64,000 nucleotides of DNA from Amycolatopsis saalfeldensis (GTDB lineage Bacteria > Actinomycetota > Actinomycetes > Mycobacteriales > Pseudonocardiaceae). Shown one piece after another: positions 1 through 9,234 of this stretch. The position numbers and the translations under genes are program-made. The first letter of the stretch is position 1, and each line of letters opens with the position of its first letter. The stretch covers positions 124,001-188,000 of the forward strand of contig NZ_FOEF01000018.1 in NCBI RefSeq assembly GCF_900110575.1, read 5' to 3'. The notes below the pieces were generated by a model, which saw nothing but the letters and a program-made list of their open reading frames with translations, made no database searches and was not told where the DNA came from.

Positions 1-494
1 GAGAGCCAACCCGCCGCCAGTTTCGCGTTGACCCACTGGAAGAGCCCGCTGACCACCGGGTACTCCATGTACCGGGTCTGGTTTTCCGCGGTCTGCGTGT
101 CCTCTTTCCACGAGGAGACGTACGGGAACGTGTGCGGGTCGTTCAGCCGCTCGGAGCTGTAGAGCGGGACGATGTCGGAGTAGCACATCGCGACGAACGG
201 GCGCCCGGCCCGCCAGTCGAGCTGGTTGGTGCCGCTGGAGTCGGTGTACTGCTGGATGCACGAGGCCTTGCCGAACCAGCACAGGACCAGTGCCAGCATC
301 GCGACCGCGAGGCCGACGCGCTGCGGTGACCAGAACCAGTGCCTGCCGATCGCGGCGTGCTCGCCCAAGGGGCCGCCCAGCGGTCTCGTCGCCGCGGCCG
401 CCAGCGGGTCGGTCCAGCTGGGCACTATCCGCTCGGCTGGGGTCAGCGTGCGGGGAGCCGCGTCCGGCTCTTCGTCGGTGGCTTGGTCGGGCAC
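1..494 (-). CDS. GT87-like membrane protein, 3' part cut by window edge
   Basis: Only the first ~164 residues are inside the window. They show a Pro/Ala/Glu-rich cytoplasmic segment (1-59), a membrane helix (about 60-75) and a Tyr/Trp-rich outer loop containing MCYSDIVPLY and FPYVSSWKED. This layout fits the polytopic DUF2029/GT87 mannosyltransferase-like proteins that lie next to ponA1 in mycobacteria (Rv0051 type), which use polyprenyl-phosphate sugars outside the membrane. That identity is inferred from memory and context. The GTG at 494 is chosen because an in-frame stop (that of the ROK gene) lies 36 bases upstream. There is no Shine-Dalgarno sequence; instead TAACAT (502-507) sits 7 bases before the start, as for a leaderless mRNA. 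It is co-directional with the ROK gene. Confidence 0.6.
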   Translation of the reverse strand, partial: MPDQATDEEPDAAPRTLTPAERIVPSWTDPLAAAATRPLGGPLGEHAAIGRHWFWSPQRVGLAVAMLALVLCWFGKASCIQQYTDSSGTNQLDWRAGRPFVAMCYSDIVPLYSSERLNDPHTFPYVSSWKEDTQTAENQTRYMEYPVVSGLFQWVNAKLAAGWL

Positions 495-530
495 GCCGCG
501 GATGTTATCGGTACGCAGGTCAGGAGCCTG

Positions 531-1598
531 TCATTTCGGCGTTTCGTAGAACCCGGCAAGCACCTCGAATGCCCCGCCCAAGGCCACCGCGTCCTCGCTC
601 AAGGTGCTCAGCTCGACGTCGATCCGCTGCCAGTGCGGTACCGGCAGCAGCTCGCGCAGCTCACCGGCGACGGTGTCGCGGTAGACCTCCGGGGCGGCGC
701 GCACGGCCCGGCCGAACAGCACTATCCGCTCCAGGTCGAGCACCTGGACCAGGTCGGCGAGCCCGATGCCGAGCAGTCGCGCGGCCTCCTCCGTGGTGGC
801 CGCGGAGTTGTGCAGCACCTCGACGCAGCCGCGCCGGCCGCACGCGCAGCGCGGGCCTTCGTAGGCGATCGTGGTGTGGCCGAACTCACCGGCGTTCGTG
901 CGCGGCCCGCGGTAGACCCGCCCGTCGACCAGCAGCCCGACGCCGATCCCGGTGCCGACGAGCACCACGGCCGCGGACGGCACGCTCTCCTGCGGCCAGG
1001 CGTGCGCGAACGCCGCGGAATTGGTGTTCTTGTCGAGCGTGACGGGCAAGCCGGTGCGCTCGGCCAGCAGGTCGCGCAGCGGAACGTCGTGCCAGCCGGG
1101 CATGTTCGTGGCGTCGCGGACCCGGCCCTCGAGGTGATCGAGGGGGCCCACCGCGCCGACCCCGAGGCCCAGCACGCGCGCCGGGTCGACGTCGGCGAGC
1201 AGCTTGCGGGCCGCGTCGGTGAGCGCGGTGACGGCCTGCTCGGGCGTGAAGCCGACGGGCAGCGGGCCCTCCACGACGGCCTCGACCCCGCCGATCAGGT
1301 CGGTGCGCAGCACACGGAACTCGTCGCGGTCCAGCTGGGCGCCGAGGGCGCACCGCGCCGACGGCCGGATGCGCAGCTGCGTGCGCGGCTTGCCGACGCG
1401 GGTGGACGGCTGGCGTTCGACGTCCAGCAGCTCCGTCTCCAGCAGCTCGGTCACGATCTTCGACACCGCTTGCTGGGTCAGCCCGCTACGCTCGGCGAGT
1501 TCCACGCGGCTGAGGCCGCCGGAGCGCAGGATGTGGCCGAGCAGCATGGCCCGGTTGTGCCGCCGCAGCCCGCGCAGGTTGACCCCGGATTCCGTCAT
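531..1598 (-). CDS. ROK-family transcriptional repressor
   Basis: 355 residues. A winged helix-turn-helix occupies about residues 10-70 (LSRVELAERSGLTQQAVSKI is the HTH). A ROK sugar-kinase-like domain follows, with the GTGIGVGLL phosphate-binding turn and the zinc signature GH-n8-C-A-C-G-n2-G-C-V-E (GEFGHTTIAYEGPRCACGRR). Family knowledge: such proteins repress sugar-use genes and release DNA on binding a sugar or phosphosugar. It is divergent from a Gfo/Idh/MocA oxidoreductase, with a palindrome in the 55-base gap, so that gene is its most likely target. Nothing in the sequence identifies the sugar. Since the fused kinase fold is complete, residual kinase activity cannot be excluded. Confidence 0.88.
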   Translation of the reverse strand: MTESGVNLRGLRRHNRAMLLGHILRSGGLSRVELAERSGLTQQAVSKIVTELLETELLDVERQPSTRVGKPRTQLRIRPSARCALGAQLDRDEFRVLRTDLIGGVEAVVEGPLPVGFTPEQAVTALTDAARKLLADVDPARVLGLGVGAVGPLDHLEGRVRDATNMPGWHDVPLRDLLAERTGLPVTLDKNTNSAAFAHAWPQESVPSAAVVLVGTGIGVGLLVDGRVYRGPRTNAGEFGHTTIAYEGPRCACGRRGCVEVLHNSAATTEEAARLLGIGLADLVQVLDLERIVLFGRAVRAAPEVYRDTVAGELRELLPVPHWQRIDVELSTLSEDAVALGGAFEVLAGFYETPK

Positions 1599-1629
1599 CC
1601 GGTGATCTTCGCAGAGCTGGCTAGTTTCG

Positions 1630-1640
1630 CAACAGTGTTG
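1630..1640. promoter_or_regulatory. Candidate ROK operator
   Basis: CAACA-G-TGTTG is an 11-base perfect palindrome around a central G, in the gap between the divergent ROK and oxidoreductase genes. It lies directly before the TTTAAT hexamer (1641-1646), which is 7 bases upstream of the oxidoreductase ATG. A bound protein would block that -10 region. Assignment to the ROK protein is inferred from position. Confidence 0.45.
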
Positions 1641-1653
1641 TTTAATAGGCCGT

Positions 1654-2712
1654 ATGGCTGACTTACGAGTGGGGATCCTCGGCTACGGCATCGGCGGCCG
1701 CGTCTTCCACGCGCCGCTCGTCGCGGCGACCCCGGGTCTGGCGCCCGCGGCGATCGTCACCTCGAACCCCGAACGGGCCGCGCAGGCCCGCGCCGAGTAC
1801 CCGGGGGCCGACGTGCTCCCCGGGCCGGACGAGTTCTTCGCCCGCGCGGGTGAGCTGGACCTGGTGGTGGTCAGCACCCCGAACCGGACGCACGTGCCGC
1901 TCGCCCTCCGCGCGATCGAGCTGGGCCTGCCGCTGGTGGTGGACAAGCCGTTCGCGCCGACCGCCGCCGAGGCGTCGCGGGTCGCCGACGCGGCGAAGGC
2001 CAAGGGCGTCGGGCTGACGGTGTTCCAGAACCGCCGCTGGGACTCGGACTTCCTGACCGTGCGCAAGGTGCTCGAGTCCGGCCGCCTCGGCGACGTCTTC
2101 CGCTTCGAGTCGCGTTACGACCGCTGGGTGCCGAAGGTCAAGGACAACTGGCGCGAGTTCGGCGACCCCGCCGAAGCCGGTGGCCTGCTCTACGACCTGG
2201 GCGCGCACATCGTCGACCAGGCGCTGCAGCTGTTCGGGCCGGTCGCCGAGGTGTACGCGGAGGTCGACCGCCGCCGCCCCGGCGTGGCCGTGGACGACGA
2301 CGTGTTCGTCGCGCTGCGCCACGACAACGGCGTCCGCTCGCACCTGTGGGCCTCTGCGCTGGCCGCGACGCGCAACCCGCGCTTCCGTGTGCTGGGCGAG
2401 CAGGCGACGTTCACCAAATACGGCCTCGACGTGCAGGAGCCCCAGATCAAGGACGGCCTCCGCCCCGGTGACGAGGGCTGGGGCGTCGAGCCAGCCGCCG
2501 ACGCGGGCTCGCTGGGCGTCGACGACGCCACCGAAACCGTTCCGACCGAAGTCGGCCGCTACCAGGACTTCTACGCTCAGGTCCGGGACGCTCTGAGCGG
2601 CGACGCGCCGTTCCCGGTCGACCCGGCGAGTTCCGTCGAGACCCTGCGCGTGATCGAGGCCGCGCACCGTTCGGGTGCGGAAGCCCGTGCGATCAGCCTG
2701 TCCGAAGGCTGA
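1654..2712 (+). CDS. Gfo/Idh/MocA-family NAD(P)-dependent oxidoreductase
   Basis: 352 residues. The N-terminal Rossmann fold begins GILGYGIGGRVFHAP (GxGxxG at 10-15). DKPFAPTAAEA (about 98-108) carries the EKP-like Lys of the family, and GGLLYDLGAHIVDQ carries the C-terminal-domain His/Asp motif. Family members oxidise or reduce sugars, inositols and related polyols. The substrate cannot be read from the sequence. The ATG at 1654 has a TTTAAT -10-like box 7 bases upstream and no good ribosome site. The neighbouring divergent ROK regulator suggests sugar-responsive control. It ends before a strong bidirectional terminator facing the penicillin-binding protein gene. Confidence 0.88.
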   Translation: MADLRVGILGYGIGGRVFHAPLVAATPGLAPAAIVTSNPERAAQARAEYPGADVLPGPDEFFARAGELDLVVVSTPNRTHVPLALRAIELGLPLVVDKPFAPTAAEASRVADAAKAKGVGLTVFQNRRWDSDFLTVRKVLESGRLGDVFRFESRYDRWVPKVKDNWREFGDPAEAGGLLYDLGAHIVDQALQLFGPVAEVYAEVDRRRPGVAVDDDVFVALRHDNGVRSHLWASALAATRNPRFRVLGEQATFTKYGLDVQEPQIKDGLRPGDEGWGVEPAADAGSLGVDDATETVPTEVGRYQDFYAQVRDALSGDAPFPVDPASSVETLRVIEAAHRSGAEARAISLSEG

Positions 2713-2768
2713 CCCCAGTACCGGCCGTGGTCTTGGCGACCCCCAGCGACGAGACCACGGCTTCCTCC

Positions 2769-2815
2769 GAAAAATGGGGCGCCCCACCGGATTTCGGTGG
2801 GGCGCCCCATTTTTC
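2769..2815. terminator. Bidirectional rho-independent terminator
   Basis: A perfect 21-bp stem (2769-2789 with 2795-2815) with a 5-base loop separates the convergent oxidoreductase and penicillin-binding protein genes. The arms start with five A and end with five T, giving a U-tract in either direction. Each arm also contains the self-complementary GGGGCGCCCC. Confidence 0.93.
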
Positions 2816-2817
2816 CG

Positions 2818-5376
2818 TTATTGGTTGCCGGGGTTCGGTGGTCCGCCCGAGTCGGTCGGGCCGTTGGTCTGGCTGTGCTTCGGGGGCTTCGGAGTGCGCG
2901 ACGGCTGGTTCGGGTTGTTGCCCGGGTCCCCCGTGGGCTGGTCGCCCGTGTTGGTCGGCGGCGTGGTCGGGTCGCCCTGGTTGTCCGGCGGCGGGGTGTT
3001 GGTGTCGGACGGTCCGTCGGACGGGGGCGCGGCCTCGCCGATGAGGGGCACGTCGTCGAACTTCTCGCTCGGCTTGCCCGCCAGGTAGGCAGTCATGAAC
3101 TTCTGCCACAGGGGGCCCGCGATCGTGGACCCGAAGATCGGCGAGTTGTTCTTGCCGTGCAGGTTCTGGTCGCCGTCCGCGCCGACCCAGGCCGCGACCG
3201 AGACCGACGGGGTGTAGCCGACCATCCAGGTCTGGGCGTTCGCGTCGGCGGACCAGGCCGGCTCGTTCGCCCGCTTGGTGTGCTGCTGCGTGCCGGTCTT
3301 GCCGGCGCAATCGTGACCCGGCGGGCACTTCAGGTGGGAGAAGTCGATCACCGGCTTCAACGCCTTGGTCACGTTGCCGGCGATCTGCTTGCTCAGATCG
3401 GCGTCGCCGGCGAAGGCCGGCTTGCCCGCACTCGGCGTGGCCTCGTACGCGATCTCGTTCTGCGCGTTCGTCACCTTCAGCACGAAGTGCCGGTCGCGCT
3501 GGACGCCGTTCGCCGCGAACGTCGAATAGCCCGCCGCCATGTCGGCCGGGGTGATCCGGGTGTCGCCGCCGCCGAGGGAGATGTTGTTGTCCTTGGTGGA
3601 GATCTCGGACTTGCCGCCGTCGCTGGTGGTGCGGACGCCCGCCTCCTGCGCGGCCTGCTCCACCGGCACCTGGTGCGTGACGTTCAGGACCATGTCGTAG
3701 AACACCGTGTTCGCCGAGCGCATCATCGCCTCGGCGACGGTGCACTGCGTCGAGCAGCTGCTGCTCGGGCCGGCGTTGCGGACCTTGCGCCCGTCGAACA
3801 CCCGGTTGTTGGACCCGTCGAAGGTCTTGTTGATCCCGTTGCCCATCTTGAGGAACGCGGTGAGGTCGTACGCCTTCATCGACGAGCCCGGGTTCTGCGG
3901 GGTGTCGGCCCAGTCGCGCGCGGCCTGCTTCTGGCCGTTCACGTCGACGGTCACCGGGCCGCCGTAGTACGCCAGCACGCCGCCGGTCTTCGGGTCGATG
4001 GCCACCAGCGCGTCGAGCAGGCGGTCGTCCACCTGGTCCTTCAACACGTCGGTGGCAGCCTGCTGGGCGGCGTCCTGCGCCTTCTTGTCGATCGTGGTCT
4101 GCACGGTGTAGCCGCCGGAGTAGTACTTGTCGTCCGGGATCCCGTGCTGCGTCATCTCCAACCGCACCTGGTCGGAGATGAAGCTGTACGGCGCGCCCGA
4201 GTCGCCCTTCGAGTCCGCCAGCGAGATCGGCGTCGGGAACTGCGCGCTCGCCCGCTGCTGCTGGGTGATGTAGTGGTTTTGCAGCATGCGGTCGAGCGCC
4301 GTGTTCCAGCGGCCGGTGGCCACCTTCGTGTTCTCCGACCGGCCAGGCTGCTGGATCAGGCCCGCGAGCAGCGCCGCCTGGGAGTAGTCGAGCTGGCTGA
4401 CGTCCTTGTGGAAGAAGGCCTGCGAGGCCGCGCCGATCCCGTACGCCCCGCGTCCGAAGTAGATGATGTTCAGGTACGCGGTGATGATGTCCTGTTTCTC
4501 GTACGTCTGGTTCATCTTGAAGGACTTGGCCAGCTCGGTCCACTTGCGGGTGAGCGTGGGCGCGTCGTTGTCCGTGGCCTTCTTGATGTACTGCTGCGAG
4601 ATCGTGGAGCCGCCGCCGCTGCCGCCGGTCACCTGGTTGTAGACGGCGCGCAGGATGCCCGTGACGTCGAAGCCGGAGTTGGTCTCGAACGACGCGTCCT
4701 CCGTCGCGATCACCGCGTGCTTCACGATGTCGGGGATCTGTTGCGAGGTCAGGATCTGCCGGTTGCCGCCGGAGGGCACGTCCTTGCCCATCGGGCTGCC
4801 GTCGGCGTAGAGGTAGGTGACGGCCTGGCTCTGCGTCGAGGCGACGCTCTGCGGCGAGGGCACGTCGACGCTGAAGTAGGTGATCACGAACGCGATCGCC
4901 GGGATCACGATGAACAGGCCGACAAACGCGTACAGCGAGCGCCGGATGATCTTCCAGCGGCGCTTCTTGCGCTGCGCGGCGGTGAGGACCGGTCTGCCCT
5001 TGGCGTCGAGTTCCGGCTCCTGCAGGAAGACGTCGTCGGGGTCCAGCGGGTCGTGGTCCCGAGCGCCGGTGTCCACAGTGCCGTTGTGCACGTGATGGGT
5101 CATCAGCTCGGGCTCGTGGTACGGCCCCTGCGGCGGCGGGCCGGGACGGCGGCCACCCGGCGGCGGCTGCCGGAAGCCGGGCGGCGGGGTGCCGGGCCGG
5201 CTCGGCTGGGCCCGCGGCGGCCGCGGGCCCGGGTTCTGGGGTGGCCGGGGGCCGGGGTTCTGTGGCGGTCCGCCCGGATTACGAGCCCACGGCGGCGTTC
5301 CCTGACCTCCGGCGGGGGGCTGACGCCGCGGGTCCGGATCCCGGTCGGGCCACGATCGGGTGCGGTCGTCGTTCAC
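2818..5376 (-). CDS. Class A penicillin-binding protein (PonA1-like), downstream copy
   Basis: Bifunctional peptidoglycan synthase of 852 residues. In order: a Pro/Gly-rich cytoplasmic tail (1-135), a membrane anchor (about 147-169), a GT51 glycosyltransferase (Glu in ATEDASF at ~226, GGSTISQQY ~255) and a transpeptidase with S498-S-M-K, S-A-N at 554 and K-T-G at 693. A Pro/Asn/Thr-rich outer tail ends it. The usual EDxxFxxHxG His is Asn, as I recall for mycobacterial PonA1. Two Cys pairs near the active site may form disulfides. GTG 5376 is chosen because GGAGG lies 8 bases upstream and the VNDDRTRSWP start matches the other copy. It is a tandem duplicate of the gene upstream, from which a terminator separates it. 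Confidence 0.93.
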   Translation of the reverse strand: MNDDRTRSWPDRDPDPRRQPPAGGQGTPPWARNPGGPPQNPGPRPPQNPGPRPPRAQPSRPGTPPPGFRQPPPGGRRPGPPPQGPYHEPELMTHHVHNGTVDTGARDHDPLDPDDVFLQEPELDAKGRPVLTAAQRKKRRWKIIRRSLYAFVGLFIVIPAIAFVITYFSVDVPSPQSVASTQSQAVTYLYADGSPMGKDVPSGGNRQILTSQQIPDIVKHAVIATEDASFETNSGFDVTGILRAVYNQVTGGSGGGSTISQQYIKKATDNDAPTLTRKWTELAKSFKMNQTYEKQDIITAYLNIIYFGRGAYGIGAASQAFFHKDVSQLDYSQAALLAGLIQQPGRSENTKVATGRWNTALDRMLQNHYITQQQRASAQFPTPISLADSKGDSGAPYSFISDQVRLEMTQHGIPDDKYYSGGYTVQTTIDKKAQDAAQQAATDVLKDQVDDRLLDALVAIDPKTGGVLAYYGGPVTVDVNGQKQAARDWADTPQNPGSSMKAYDLTAFLKMGNGINKTFDGSNNRVFDGRKVRNAGPSSSCSTQCTVAEAMMRSANTVFYDMVLNVTHQVPVEQAAQEAGVRTTSDGGKSEISTKDNNISLGGGDTRITPADMAAGYSTFAANGVQRDRHFVLKVTNAQNEIAYEATPSAGKPAFAGDADLSKQIAGNVTKALKPVIDFSHLKCPPGHDCAGKTGTQQHTKRANEPAWSADANAQTWMVGYTPSVSVAAWVGADGDQNLHGKNNSPIFGSTIAGPLWQKFMTAYLAGKPSEKFDDVPLIGEAAPPSDGPSDTNTPPPDNQGDPTTPPTNTGDQPTGDPGNNPNQPSRTPKPPKHSQTNGPTDSGGPPNPGNQ

Positions 5377-5530
5377 GTGCGGATCCTCCGTCAGGATTCG
5401 GGCGTGCTGCGGGCGCAGTGCCCCTCTCCTGGAGAGGACGCGCGTGCCGGGGGGCAGGTTCACTCACACGCGTGACTCTTCTGAAGTGTGCCCGGCCGGA
5501 CACGCTGTGGCGTCACCGGTGCCGGACGCA

Positions 5531-5568
5531 CGAAGGCTCCCCCTCGACGAGATGAGGGGGAGCCTTCG
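5531..5568 (-). terminator. Terminator between the two PBP genes
   Basis: A 14-bp perfect stem (5531-5544 with 5555-5568) with a 10-base loop lies just downstream of the upstream PBP stop. It suggests the two paralogues are transcribed at least partly independently. Confidence 0.8.
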
Positions 5569-5585
5569 CAGGTCGGGTCCGGGCG

Positions 5586-8516
5586 CTACCCGGTCGGGCC
5601 TCTCGGTGGCTTGCCGCCGGCCCCGAGCCCGTTGCCGCCGCCGCCCGGCGGGTTCGGGTTGCCGCCACCACCGCCGAACAGCGTCGGCCGGGTCGGGGAC
5701 TCGGAGACGCTCTTCGTCTCGGACGTCGTGGGCGTCGAACTGGACGTCGAGGGTTGGGTCGACGGCGGGGCGTCGCTGGTCGTCGCCACCCGGCTGCTCT
5801 GCGAGGTCGACGTGACCACCGTGCTCGCGTCCTTGCCGATCGGCTGGACCTTGTCGAACTTCTCCGCCGGCTTGTCCTTGAGGTAGGCGGTCATGAAGTC
5901 CTGCCACGTCGGACCGGCGATCGTGGCACCGAAGATCGGCTTGTTGTTCTTGTCGTGCAACGGTTTGTTGCCGTCGCCGCCGACCCACACCGCGGCCGAG
6001 ATGGACGGCGTGTACCCCACCATCCAGGTCTGGGCGTTGCGGTTGTTGTACGAAGCCGGCACGTTCTGCCCGTGCGGGTCGAACTGCTGCGTGCCGGTCT
6101 TGCCCGCGCACTCGTGGTTCGTCGGGCACTTCAGGTGGGATTCCGCGATGACGGGCCCGAGCGCGTCGGTGACGTTGCCCGCGATCTGCTGGCTCTTCTG
6201 CGCGTCGGTGTCGAACGCCGGTTTGCCCTGGTCGGTCGTGTTGTCGAACTCCACCTCGTCCTGGGAGTTCGTCAGCTTCGCGACGAAGTGCTGCTGGTGC
6301 CGGACCCCGCCGGAGGCGAAGCTCGAGTAGCCCGCGGCCTGGTCCTCCGGGGTCAGGGCCGTCTCGCCACCGCCGAGCGCGATGTTGGCGTCGCTGATGC
6401 CCAGCCGGGCCTTGCCGTTCGGGGCCGCCTGGACGCCGGCCTCCTTCGCGGCTTCCGCGACCGGCGCGGGCTTCGTCACGTTCAGCACCATGTCGTAGAA
6501 CACGGTGTTGGCCGAGACCTCCATGGCCTTCTTGACCGTGCACACCGGGCCGCAGCTGGCACTCTCACCCGCGTTGCGGACGACGCGGCCGCCGAGCTGC
6601 CGGTTGTTCGTCCCGTCGAACGTCTCGCCTAGGCCCTTGCCCATCTTGAGGAACGCGGTGAGGTCGTACGGCTTCATGGACGAGCCCGGGTTCTGTGGCG
6701 TGTTCGCCCAGTCGGTGGCCACCTGGTCCTTGCCGTTGCTGTCCTTCACCGTGGACGGGCCGCCGTAGTAGGCGATCACCCCGCCCGTTCTCGGGTCGAC
6801 GGCGACCAGAGCTCCCAGGATGTCGGGGTCGGTTTGCCCCTGCATGTTGTCCTGCACGGCCTGGACCGCCATGTTCTGCGCGGCCGGGTCGATCGTGGTG
6901 TAGATCTTCGCGCCGGTGGCGTACAGCTTGTCCTCGTCGTAGCCCTTGGCCGCCAGCTCCGCCAGGATCCGCTGCTGGATGTGGTAATCCAGCGTGGCGT
7001 TGTCCTTCTGCTTCTGCGAGCCCTTCGGGATCAGCGTCGGGAAGGTCGCGGCGGCGCGGTCGGCCTGCGAGAGCCAGTGGTTCTGCACCATCTGGTCGAG
7101 CACGTACGTCCAGCGCTTCTTGGCGTACGTCTGGTCTTCCGAGCGGCTCGGCCCCTGGATCAGGCCGGCGAGCAGCGCGGCCTCCGACGGGTTGAGCTGG
7201 CCGACGTCCTTGCCGTAGTACGCCTTCGCCGCCGCGGCGATGCCGTTCGCGCCGCGTCCGAAGTAGACGATGTTGAGGTAGCCGGTGATGATGTCCGATT
7301 TGGACGTCGTGTTGTTGAGCTTGAACGACTTCGCCAGCTCGGTCCACTTACGGGTCAGCGTGGGCGCGTCGTTCGCCGTGGCCTGCTTGATGTACTGCTG
7401 CGAGATCGTCGAGCCACCGCCGGTGCCGCCGGTGACCTGGTTGAACGCCGACCGCGCGATGGCCATGACGTTGAACCCGGAGTTGGTCTCGAAGGTGGCG
7501 TCCTCCGCCGAGTACACGGCGTGCTTCACCACGTCCGGCACCTGGTTCGGCTGCAGCAGCTCGCGGTCGCCGCCCTCGGGGACGTTGCGGCCCATCACCG
7601 TGTTGTTCGCGTACAGGAAGGTGATCGGCTGGCTCTGCAACGCCTTGACGTCCTGCGGGGAAGGAACCGTCACCGCGAAGTACGTGATGACGAACGCGAT
7701 CGCCGGAACCACCACGAACAGGCCGAACATCGCGTAGAGGACGCGCCGGATGATCTTCCAGCGGCGTTTCTTGCGCTGCTTGGGCGTCAGCGGCGGCTTG
7801 ATCGGGTTGCCGTCCTCGTCGAGTTCCGGCTCGTCCTCGAAGTCCTCGTCGTCGGCGTACTGCGCGAGCTGGTGGTCTTGGTCGTACCGGTCGTCATACC
7901 GATCGTCGTACGGGTCGTAGCCGAAGCCGTCGTCGGTGCCGTTGTGCACCGCGTGCGTGATCAGCTCCGGCTCACGGTCCGGATAGGACGGATCCGGGGA
8001 GTACGGCGGCGGGGGCGGCATCGGCCGGCCCTGCGGCGGGCGGCGGTTCGGGCCGGAGGGGCCGCCCGGTCCCTGGCCGTTCGGTCCCTGGCCGTTCGGG
8101 CCCTGGCCCGGCGGCGGTGGCTGGCGGAAGCCCTGCGGCTGGCTGTTCGGGCCCGGCTGGCCGTTCGGGCCCGGCGGGCGGTTGCCGGGGGGCGGCGGTG
8201 GCGGCTGGCGGCGCGGCGGCATGCCGGACTGCGTCCGCCCGTCCACCGGCGCCTGGGGACGCTGTGGCGGCCGGCGGCGCGGGGGCTCGTCGGACGAGGG
8301 CCACTGCGGCTCGTCTCCGCTCGGCCACTCGGGACCGCCGCCGTTCGCGGCCGGACGGCGGGGAGCGCCGTTGCCGCGGGGCGGGTTCGGGCGCTGGGGA
8401 CGGCGGGGGGCCTCTTCGCCCGGCCAGGCCGGACCGGGGTCCTCCCCCGGCCATTGGGCGCGGCGAGGTGCATCTGGCTCCTGGCCGGGCCAGGAGCGGT
8501 TGCGATCGTCGGTCAC
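5586..8516 (-). CDS. Class A penicillin-binding protein (PonA1-like), upstream copy
   Basis: 976 residues with the same plan as its neighbour but a longer N-terminal tail (~257 residues) containing GPNGQ repeats, poly-Pro runs and an acidic DDRYDDRYDQD block. Membrane anchor ~258-280, GT51 Glu ~338 in AEDATFETNSG, GGSTISQQY ~367, transpeptidase S612-S-M-K, S-A-N at 668, K-T-G at 806, then a Pro/Gly/Ser-rich outer tail. The GTG at 8516 is chosen over an upstream in-frame start because GGGAGG lies 7 bases before it and the start MTDDRNRSWP aligns with the paralogue. It follows DUF5318 as in mycobacteria, so this copy is the positional ponA1 orthologue. Long disordered cytoplasmic tails of this kind are phosphorylation and partner-binding sites in relatives. 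Confidence 0.93.
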   Translation of the reverse strand: MTDDRNRSWPGQEPDAPRRAQWPGEDPGPAWPGEEAPRRPQRPNPPRGNGAPRRPAANGGGPEWPSGDEPQWPSSDEPPRRRPPQRPQAPVDGRTQSGMPPRRQPPPPPPGNRPPGPNGQPGPNSQPQGFRQPPPPGQGPNGQGPNGQGPGGPSGPNRRPPQGRPMPPPPPYSPDPSYPDREPELITHAVHNGTDDGFGYDPYDDRYDDRYDQDHQLAQYADDEDFEDEPELDEDGNPIKPPLTPKQRKKRRWKIIRRVLYAMFGLFVVVPAIAFVITYFAVTVPSPQDVKALQSQPITFLYANNTVMGRNVPEGGDRELLQPNQVPDVVKHAVYSAEDATFETNSGFNVMAIARSAFNQVTGGTGGGSTISQQYIKQATANDAPTLTRKWTELAKSFKLNNTTSKSDIITGYLNIVYFGRGANGIAAAAKAYYGKDVGQLNPSEAALLAGLIQGPSRSEDQTYAKKRWTYVLDQMVQNHWLSQADRAAATFPTLIPKGSQKQKDNATLDYHIQQRILAELAAKGYDEDKLYATGAKIYTTIDPAAQNMAVQAVQDNMQGQTDPDILGALVAVDPRTGGVIAYYGGPSTVKDSNGKDQVATDWANTPQNPGSSMKPYDLTAFLKMGKGLGETFDGTNNRQLGGRVVRNAGESASCGPVCTVKKAMEVSANTVFYDMVLNVTKPAPVAEAAKEAGVQAAPNGKARLGISDANIALGGGETALTPEDQAAGYSSFASGGVRHQQHFVAKLTNSQDEVEFDNTTDQGKPAFDTDAQKSQQIAGNVTDALGPVIAESHLKCPTNHECAGKTGTQQFDPHGQNVPASYNNRNAQTWMVGYTPSISAAVWVGGDGNKPLHDKNNKPIFGATIAGPTWQDFMTAYLKDKPAEKFDKVQPIGKDASTVVTSTSQSSRVATTSDAPPSTQPSTSSSTPTTSETKSVSESPTRPTLFGGGGGNPNPPGGGGNGLGAGGKPPRGPTG

Positions 8517-8583
8517 GAATGGGCCTCCCAGGCCGGCGTCCGGGGACACGCCGCCCTGCGCTCTGCAGCGGTTGTGGTACTCG

Positions 8584-8985
8584 TCACTGGCCCGCGGTCC
8601 TTCGCGGACGGGTGGGCTGGGGCTCACCCGTGCCGAGGACGTAGGACAGGACCAGGTGATTCCAGTGGCACGTCCGGCACACTTCCACGTCGTAGACGGT
8701 GAACTCGCCGAACATCCCCGCCATGCGGGTCAGCTCGTCGGGTGTCCTCGCCGATCCCGAGACGTGCTTGAGTTCGTCGCCGTAGACCCAGGACACCAGG
8801 GTCAACGGCGTCCGGCGGCACATCGGGCAGGCCCGTTCTTCCGGTCTGCCGTGGAACTTCGCCGCACGGAGCAGGTACGGGGTCGCGTCGCAGACTTCGT
8901 GGTCGCCGACGCGTCCGGAGCGGACGCCGGCCAGCAGCGCTCTGCGCTGTAAGGCGTAGTCCACTACCTGCCGCTGGTTTCGCAC
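8584..8985 (-). CDS. DUF5318 family protein
   Basis: 133 residues, small and soluble, with two Cys pairs (CPMC at 53-56, CRTC ~103-106) that suggest a zinc ribbon. It corresponds in size and position to mycobacterial Rv0049, upstream of ponA1. The function is unknown; conserved linkage to a peptidoglycan synthase hints at an envelope role (inference). The start is GTG at 8985. There is no Shine-Dalgarno sequence, but TACTCT (8993-8998) sits 7 bases upstream, so the mRNA is probably leaderless. It probably heads the operon with the PBP 67 bases downstream, and is divergent from padR. Confidence 0.8.
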   Translation of the reverse strand: MRNQRQVVDYALQRRALLAGVRSGRVGDHEVCDATPYLLRAAKFHGRPEERACPMCRRTPLTLVSWVYGDELKHVSGSARTPDELTRMAGMFGEFTVYDVEVCRTCHWNHLVLSYVLGTGEPQPTRPRRTAGQ

Positions 8986-9138
8986 GAAGGACAGAGTACG
9001 GGCTCTTGCTGTGTGCGTGGTGCCCCCGGCACGAGGGCACGGTGGGCGACCGGACGGACACGCCGGTGATTCGATAACTGTCTGATGACTTTCGCCCCGC
9101 TCTGACCTCGAACGGGGGTTAGTTCCGCCACTTCGATG

Positions 9139-9200
9139 TATCGGCGCGATATAGTCGGCCAGTAGGTTGACCGAGCCGATCGACGTTGTGGCCAACGTCG
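9139..9200. promoter_or_regulatory. Two palindromes upstream of padR
   Basis: TATCG-GCG-CGATA (9139-9151) and CGACGTT-n6-AACGTCG (9181-9200) are both perfect inverted repeats in the gap between divergent DUF5318 and padR. The second lies 34 bases before the padR start. PadR regulators are dimers that commonly bind such sites at their own promoter. Which site is used is not shown. Confidence 0.45.
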
Positions 9201-9234
9201 GCGGCCGTGGTTTGTTCCCGTGAGGGGGTGCGGA

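Noticed and set aside
2797..5475. 892-codon open frame on the plus strand opposite the downstream PBP gene
   Set aside because: It is the antisense shadow of a fully motif-supported PBP gene. Its product is Arg/Val/Gly-rich low-complexity sequence without domains, as expected from third-position G/C bias.
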